From positions 1 through 8,126 of the forward strand of contig CAYJRW010000023.1 in the NCBI GenBank assembly GCA_964372865.1: 8,126 bases of DNA, given 5' to 3'. The translations under genes were made by a program, and so were the position numbers. Shown in pieces: positions 4,821 through 8,126 of this stretch. The DNA comes from CAYJRW01 sp964372865. GTDB taxonomy: Bacteria > Patescibacteriota > Minisyncoccia > Minisyncoccales > 2-12-FULL-40-12. Position 1 is the first letter of the stretch, and each line of letters starts with the position of its first letter. The notes beneath the pieces are model-generated. The model searched no databases. It was not told the DNA's origin and saw nothing but the letters and a program-made list of their open reading frames with translations.

Positions 4821-6519
4821 ACAATACAAACCGACTCGCGTTCCATATCTTATTGCAAAACTTCCCCCCCATTACAATATTATCCTCCACAAACCTAATA
4901 TCCTGCCCCCCCATAATTTGCCAAGCAATGCCGAATCTTGTGGCATCGGCTCCATATTTTTCAATCAGATTCAAGGGGTCAATGCCGGTGCCCAAGGATT
5001 TTGACATTCTTTTTCCTTCTCTGGTTAAAACAGTTGCGTGAATATAAACTTTCTTGAATGGCTCTTTTTTCATAAACTCCATTCCTGAAAAAATCATCCT
5101 CGCCACCCATAAATTAATAATTCCTCGGTCTGTGGACAAAACATCAGTCGGATAAAAATTTTTTAAGTCCTTTTTGCTTTTCGGCCAGCCCAGGGTTGCG
5201 AAAGGCCAAAGCGCAGAAGAAAACCAGGTATCAAGAACATCATCAACGCCTTTCAATGGTATTTTATGACCCCACCATAGCTGTCTGGAAATGCACCAGT
5301 CGCGGATGTTGGTTAACCAGTCAAAATAAACTTTCTCAAAATTCTTGGGAATAATTTTTACCTTGTCTGACTTGACCGCTTTTTTCGCCATCTCCGCCAA
5401 TTCATCCATCTTCAAAAACCATTGCTCTGAAGGCAACGGCTCAACTGCGGAATCGCAACGGTAGCAAACGGCAATGCGGTGCTTTTGTGATTCCTCTTTC
5501 ACTATCAAACCAACTGCTTTGAGATCGGCGGCAATCTTCTGCCTGGCATCAACTACCTTCATCCCAGCATACTTGCCCGCGTTTTTACTCATCCGACCGT
5601 CTTGGTCAATCACCTGAATCATTGGTAGTTTGTGACGCTGGGCGATTTCGTAGTCAGTGATATCATGAGCCGGCGTAACTTTAATAGCGCCGGTGCCGAA
5701 CTTGGGATCAACCGCCCCGTCAGCCACCACCGTCATTTTCACCTGCGTCTTTTTTGGCTCATCCAATGTTCCGGTTATATCAAGCGATTCAACTTCTATA
5801 GTTTTGCCAATGTATTTTTCATACCGTTTATCTCCAGGATTAACGGCCAAGGCTGTATCGCCAAATTTTGTTTCAGGCCTTACGGTAGCAATGGTGACGG
5901 GGCCGTATTTAATGTAATAAAGAGAAGTTATTTCTTCTTTGTGGTTTAACTCCAGATCAGAAATACTGGTTTTACAGCGAGGGCACCAGAGAACTGTTCG
6001 CAAGGCCCTGTAAATCCAATTTTTTTTATAATAATTCAAAAAAGCGGCTTTAACCGCCAAAGAATAATCTTTATCCATTGTGAACTTGGTTCTTGACCAG
6101 TCCAGAGAAGACCCTAATTTCTTGAATTGTTCCAAAATTATGGACCCATACTTTTCTTTCCACTGCCAAACCCTTTCTAAAAATTTTTCACGGCCCAAAT
6201 CAAAACGGGTCAACCCCTCTTTTTTCAGTTCTCTTTCAACAACGTTGTGAGTGGCAATGCTTGCATGGTCGGTGCCCGGCAGCCAAAGCGTTTTGAACCC
6301 CTGCATCCTTCTCCAGCGAATTAAAATATCCTGAATTGTGGCATTGAGCGCATGCCCCATATGCAAAGAACCGGTTATATTTGGAGGAGGAACCAAAATT
6401 GCGTAAGACCGCTTTCTTTTTCCCGGCAGCTTATCAGGATTAAAAAAACCTGATTTTTCCCATAATTTATAGATGCGGTCTTCTACTTTTTTGGGTTCAT
6501 AAACTTTGGATAGCTCCAT
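4783..6519 (-). CDS. valS: Valyl-tRNA synthetase, catalytic and editing part (interrupted at codon 579)
   Basis: Class Ia synthetase that charges tRNA-Val. From ATG 6519: HIGH-type motif HMGH (residues 53-56) within PPPNITGSLHMGHALN; GTDHASIATHNVVE, typical of ValRS; a CPRC zinc-knuckle half; the CP1 editing domain with TVRPETKFGDTALAV and GTGAIKVTPAHD-x-x-DYEIAQRH; CYRCDSAVEPLPSEQWF; CISRQLWWGHKIP; DVLDTWFSSALWPF; and the KMSKS loop as RMSKS (504-508). The usual cysteine-containing segment between WWGHKIP and DVLDTWF is reduced to LKGVD. The frame ends after RFVLLQIQNAKIKMQN, at a TAA inside the repeat array. The anticodon-binding domain follows in the same frame, so the natural gene is 6519-4441 (691 sense codons plus the internal stop). 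It lies 81 nt downstream of tsaD, and prsW starts 1 nt after its true end. Confidence 0.93.
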   Translation of the reverse strand: MELSKVYEPKKVEDRIYKLWEKSGFFNPDKLPGKRKRSYAILVPPPNITGSLHMGHALNATIQDILIRWRRMQGFKTLWLPGTDHASIATHNVVERELKKEGLTRFDLGREKFLERVWQWKEKYGSIILEQFKKLGSSLDWSRTKFTMDKDYSLAVKAAFLNYYKKNWIYRALRTVLWCPRCKTSISDLELNHKEEITSLYYIKYGPVTIATVRPETKFGDTALAVNPGDKRYEKYIGKTIEVESLDITGTLDEPKKTQVKMTVVADGAVDPKFGTGAIKVTPAHDITDYEIAQRHKLPMIQVIDQDGRMSKNAGKYAGMKVVDARQKIAADLKAVGLIVKEESQKHRIAVCYRCDSAVEPLPSEQWFLKMDELAEMAKKAVKSDKVKIIPKNFEKVYFDWLTNIRDWCISRQLWWGHKIPLKGVDDVLDTWFSSALWPFATLGWPKSKKDLKNFYPTDVLSTDRGIINLWVARMIFSGMEFMKKEPFKKVYIHATVLTREGKRMSKSLGTGIDPLNLIEKYGADATRFGIAWQIMGGQDIRFVEDNIVMGGKFCNKIWNASRFVLLQIQNAKIKMQN

Positions 6520-6534
6520 AATTTTATTCTAACC

Positions 6535-6606
6535 CCGTAGTGAATTTTGGACAAACTTCGTTTCTTTTTGTTCGCCCTTGGCGAACAAGTCCAAAATCTA
6601 CTACGG
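6535..6606. repeat. Two-tier palindrome between tsaD and valS
   Basis: The outer arms 6535-6552 and 6589-6606 (18 bp) are inverted repeats differing at two positions. Inside them lies a perfect 9-bp hairpin, TTGTTCGCC (6568-6576), loop CTT, GGCGAACAA (6580-6588), which abuts the outer stem directly. The spacer 6553-6567 holds a tiny AAAC/GTTT hairpin. The right arm covers the tsaD stop codon. There is no T-run on either strand after the stem, so it is not a classic intrinsic terminator. It could be an RNA-processing or attenuation structure, or a miniature palindromic mobile element. Confidence 0.75.
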
Positions 6607-7671
6607 AGCTAACCTTAAATTGGCGTCAGCTTCAATGTTTTCTGGCTTTACTTTGATACCCCTCAGCCAGCGAAAATAACCGGCCGCAGCTATCATTGCT
6701 CCGTTGTCAGTGCATAGAATTTTTTTGGGGGCGAAGAAATTAATTTTGAATTTTGATTTTTTAATTTTTAATTTAAATTGCTTGCGCAGTTCTTCATTGG
6801 AAGCTACTCCGCCGCCGAGCATTATTGCTTCGGCTTTATACTCTTTGGCGGCTTTGATGGTTTTGTGAATTAAAACATCAATTATTGCCTGCTGGATTTC
6901 AGCTGCCATTGCCTGAATATATTGTGCTGATTTCCTGACTTTTGGCTGTTGAGTTCTGTGACGATACAAAACAGCCGTTTTTAGCCCGGAAAAACTAAAG
7001 TCATAATTCTTCTGATAAATCATAGGCCTAGGCAGTTTTATTTGGAATTTGGAATTTGTGATTTGGAATTTAGCGGCTGCAGCCGCTACTGCTGGTCCTC
7101 CAGGATACCCCAGTCCTAAAATTCTGGCTGTTTTATCAAAACATTCACCAGCCGCATCATCCCTTGTTTCTCCAATCAGCTTATATTTTCCGATTCCGCT
7201 CATCAAAATTAGTTGAGTGTGTCCTCCGCTGACCAGTAATGCGATTGCCGGAAATAATTTTTTGTGATTTGTGATTTGTAATTTGGAATTTCCGCCAATG
7301 AAATTGGCGGCAATGTGTCCTTCCATGTGGTCAACCGGAATAAGCGGCTTCTTTAATTTTTTCACCAACTCTTTAGCAAAATTAACTCCTACCCACAAAC
7401 AGGGCTCAAGGCCAGGGCCAACTGTCACTGCAATTAAATTAATTTTAGGATTTCCAGCTTCTTTCAAAGCTTTTTTCAACACAATAGGCAAGTTTTTTTG
7501 GTGCTCGCGCTTTGCCAAAGCAGGATAAACTCCTCCGTATTTTGCGTGGAGTTTAACTTGAGAGGAAACAATATTTGATAAAATCTTAAAATTAGGATTT
7601 TTTCTTCTTTTAACATCTAAAACTGCAACGCCGGTATCATCGCAACTTGTTTCAATTCCCAAAATAATCAT
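6601..7671 (-). CDS. tsaD: tRNA N6-threonylcarbamoyladenosine (t6A37) transferase TsaD
   Basis: TsaD (Gcp/YgjD/Kae1) transfers the threonylcarbamoyl group to A37 of ANN-decoding tRNAs, working with TsaB and TsaE on an adenylate made by TsaC. The ASKHA-fold motifs are in order: GIETSCDDTGVAVL (5-18), SNIVSSQ, YGGVYPALAKREHQ, the metal-binding HMEGH (H115, H119), LLVSGGHTQL, DDAAGECFDKTARILGLGYPGGP (171-193), DFSFSGLKTA, LGGGVASNEEL and CTDNGAMIAAAG with metal ligand D322. At 356 residues it is a little longer than usual; the excess is three repeat-encoded inserts at about 128-138, 201-213 and 299-312. The usual PGL-x-x-S/A-L-LVG segment reads PGLEPCLWVG. The ATG at 7671 gives the canonical N-terminus; no Shine-Dalgarno sequence is seen. 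It heads the minus-strand cluster upstream of valS. Confidence 0.96.
   Translation of the reverse strand: MIILGIETSCDDTGVAVLDVKRRKNPNFKILSNIVSSQVKLHAKYGGVYPALAKREHQKNLPIVLKKALKEAGNPKINLIAVTVGPGLEPCLWVGVNFAKELVKKLKKPLIPVDHMEGHIAANFIGGNSKLQITNHKKLFPAIALLVSGGHTQLILMSGIGKYKLIGETRDDAAGECFDKTARILGLGYPGGPAVAAAAAKFQITNSKFQIKLPRPMIYQKNYDFSFSGLKTAVLYRHRTQQPKVRKSAQYIQAMAAEIQQAIIDVLIHKTIKAAKEYKAEAIMLGGGVASNEELRKQFKLKIKKSKFKINFFAPKKILCTDNGAMIAAAGYFRWLRGIKVKPENIEADANLRLAP
6744..6771 (-). repeat. Heptanucleotide array 3 inside tsaD
   Basis: The plus strand reads TTTTGAA, TTTTGAT, TTTTTAA, TTTTTAA, with weaker continuation on both sides (about 6741-6779). On the coding strand this yields the in-frame insert FKLKIKKSKFKINF just before the metal-binding APKKILCTDNG motif. 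It contains no in-frame stop. Confidence 0.75.
7041..7071 (-). repeat. Heptanucleotide array 2 inside tsaD
   Basis: The plus strand reads TTTGGAA, TTTGGAA, TTTGTGA, TTTGGAA, TTT. On the coding strand it is translated as KFQITNSKFQIK, after the alanine run that follows GLGYPGGPAV. Its units are the same type as array 1 of this gene. Confidence 0.82.
7261..7291 (-). repeat. Heptanucleotide array 1 inside tsaD
   Basis: The plus strand reads TTTGTGA, TTTGTGA, TTTGTAA, TTTGGAA, TTT. On the coding strand it is translated as NSKLQITNHKK, between the HMEGH metal site and the LLVSGGHTQL strand. It shares the TTTGTGA and TTTGGAA units with array 2. Confidence 0.82.
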
Positions 7672-7709
7672 ACTTTACATTTATCACAATTTAAGCTAAG
7701 ATGAAAGAG

Positions 7710-7762
7710 AATTTTGGCCTATTCGTTAGCCCCTCAGGGCTAACGACGGCCCGATCAAAATT
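7710..7762. repeat. Palindrome in the tsaD / GIY-YIG divergent intergenic region
   Basis: A perfect 9-bp hairpin, CGTTAGCCC (7724-7732), loop CTCA, GGGCTAACG (7737-7745), is nested in a looser outer stem: GGCC 7716-7719 with 7748-7751, and AATTTT 7710-7715 with AAAATT 7757-7762, with a bulge. The region 7672-7777 separates divergent tsaD and the GIY-YIG gene and must hold both promoters if each has its own; I could not pick convincing -35/-10 pairs. Confidence 0.7.
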
Positions 7763-7772
7763 TCTAAGATTT
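7754..7772 (+). repeat. Left arm of a 19-bp perfect inverted repeat flanking the GIY-YIG gene
   Basis: ATCAAAATTTCTAAGATTT is the exact reverse complement of 8030-8048. It ends 5 nt before the GIY-YIG start codon. GGCCC just outside it (7748-7752) also matches GGGCC just outside the right arm (8052-8056), so the repeat extends to 24 pairs with an asymmetric bulge. Confidence 0.92.
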
Positions 7773-7777
7773 AGTTT

Positions 7778-8038
7778 ATGTACAATGTTTACATATTGTA
7801 TAGCCAGAAAGATAGTAAGCTTTATGTAGGACAGACAAACGATCTGGAAAACAGAATTGCTGACCATTCGCAAGGAAAAGTAAAATCTGCTAAAAATCGT
7901 AGACCGTTGGTTCTGATTCACAATGAAACTTATAGTTCTCGGTATATAGCAATGAGAAGAGAAAAATTTTTGAAAAGTTTATACGGAGCCAGATTGAAAC
8001 AAAAGATTTTAAGAGATTACCTTAACAGAAAATCTTAG
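7778..8038 (+). CDS. Single-domain GIY-YIG nuclease-family protein (YhbQ/UPF0213-like)
   Basis: An 86-residue stand-alone GIY-YIG domain. The signature tyrosines are in NVYIL (residues 3-7) and KLYVGQTNDLENR (14-26), with the conserved arginine R26. HSQGKVKSAKNRRPL follows, then the helix AMRREKFLKS carrying E62, the expected metal-binding glutamate. Members cleave or nick DNA in homing endonucleases, UvrC and repair enzymes; the role of the short YhbQ-like class is not established. Such single-domain proteins are frequent and often multicopy in Parcubacteria-type genomes. The gene is bracketed by perfect 19-bp inverted repeats, the right one spanning its TAG stop, and tRNA-Glu starts 15 nt further on. 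ATG 7778 gives the canonical N-terminus; no Shine-Dalgarno sequence precedes it. The family call is firm; mobility is a hypothesis. Confidence 0.9.
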   Translation: MYNVYILYSQKDSKLYVGQTNDLENRIADHSQGKVKSAKNRRPLVLIHNETYSSRYIAMRREKFLKSLYGARLKQKILRDYLNRKS

Positions 8039-8048
8039 AAATTTTGAT
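8030..8048 (-). repeat. Right arm of the 19-bp inverted repeat flanking the GIY-YIG gene
   Basis: AAATCTTAGAAATTTTGAT is the exact reverse complement of 7754-7772. It contains the GIY-YIG stop codon (TAG, 8036-8038) and ends 4 nt before tRNA-Glu. The extended GGGCC at 8052-8056 overlaps the tRNA 5' end. Confidence 0.92.
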
Positions 8049-8052
8049 ATAG

Positions 8053-8124
8053 GGCCCCATCGTCTAACGGCCAGGACGTCATTCTTTCAAGATGAAGATC
8101 GGAGTTCGACTCTCCGTGGGGCCA
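8053..8124 (+). tRNA. tRNA-Glu (anticodon TTC)
   Basis: A full cloverleaf folds. The acceptor arms GGCCCCA (8053-8059) and TGGGGCC (8117-8123) pair, with discriminator A at 8124. The D arm is GTCT/GGAC. The anticodon arm TCATT-CTTTCAA-GATGA gives anticodon TTC, and the T arm is CGGAG-TTCGACT-CTCCG. The two bases after the discriminator are CT, so CCA is not encoded. There is no space for a normal promoter between the GIY-YIG stop and the tRNA, so transcription probably comes through the GIY-YIG gene or from within it. Confidence 0.95.
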
Positions 8125-8126
8125 CT

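Noticed and set aside
7691..7921. Minus-strand ORF of 76 codons opposite the GIY-YIG gene
   Set aside because: It lies antisense to a clear GIY-YIG domain, has no recognisable motif, and crosses the palindrome and inverted repeat.
7754..8048. Calling the GIY-YIG region an insertion sequence
   Set aside because: There is no transposase and no target-site duplication that I can see; inverted repeats alone do not establish an IS.

Overview
The window looks like a piece of a Candidate Phyla Radiation (Patescibacteria, Parcubacteria-like) genome. This is inferred from compact AT-rich coding, short versions of housekeeping proteins, scarce Shine-Dalgarno signals, two small VirB2/TrbC-like pilins with the AGDP-x-x-V-x-KA signature common in that group, a stand-alone GIY-YIG protein, and short AT-rich tandem repeats embedded in housekeeping genes. 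TAA, TAG and TGA all end genes here, so the standard bacterial code fits.

Left block, plus strand (1-3030): the 3' two-thirds of gyrA (5' end outside the window), a small class I SAM methyltransferase 2 nt downstream, and two tandem pilin-like membrane proteins, the first overlapping the methyltransferase stop by 4 nt. tRNA-Leu(TAG) follows. A strong hairpin with T-runs on both strands (3037-3068) separates this block from the convergent genes.

Central block, minus strand (7671 down to 3067): tsaD, valS, a PrsW-family membrane protease gene and hsp20. valS to prsW and prsW to hsp20 are 1 and 6 nt apart, which suggests one transcript. tsaD (t6A tRNA modification) and valS (tRNA charging) both serve translation; PrsW and Hsp20 suggest envelope or protein stress. 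hsp20 is cut by a 100-N scaffold gap. valS is interrupted by one in-frame TAA lying inside a heptanucleotide repeat array, with the anticodon-binding domain continuing in the same frame beyond it.

Right block, plus strand (about 7710-8124): a palindrome, a GIY-YIG gene bracketed by perfect 19-bp inverted repeats, and tRNA-Glu(TTC), whose first bases fall in the extended right repeat.

The most notable signals are: (i) five arrays of degenerate 7-bp repeats inside gyrA, valS and tsaD, read through as Lys/Asn/Gln/Ile/Ser-rich inserts; (ii) the valS stop inside one of them; (iii) the inverted-repeat-bounded GIY-YIG module beside a tRNA; and (iv) a two-tier palindrome between tsaD and valS that resembles the one upstream of the GIY-YIG gene.
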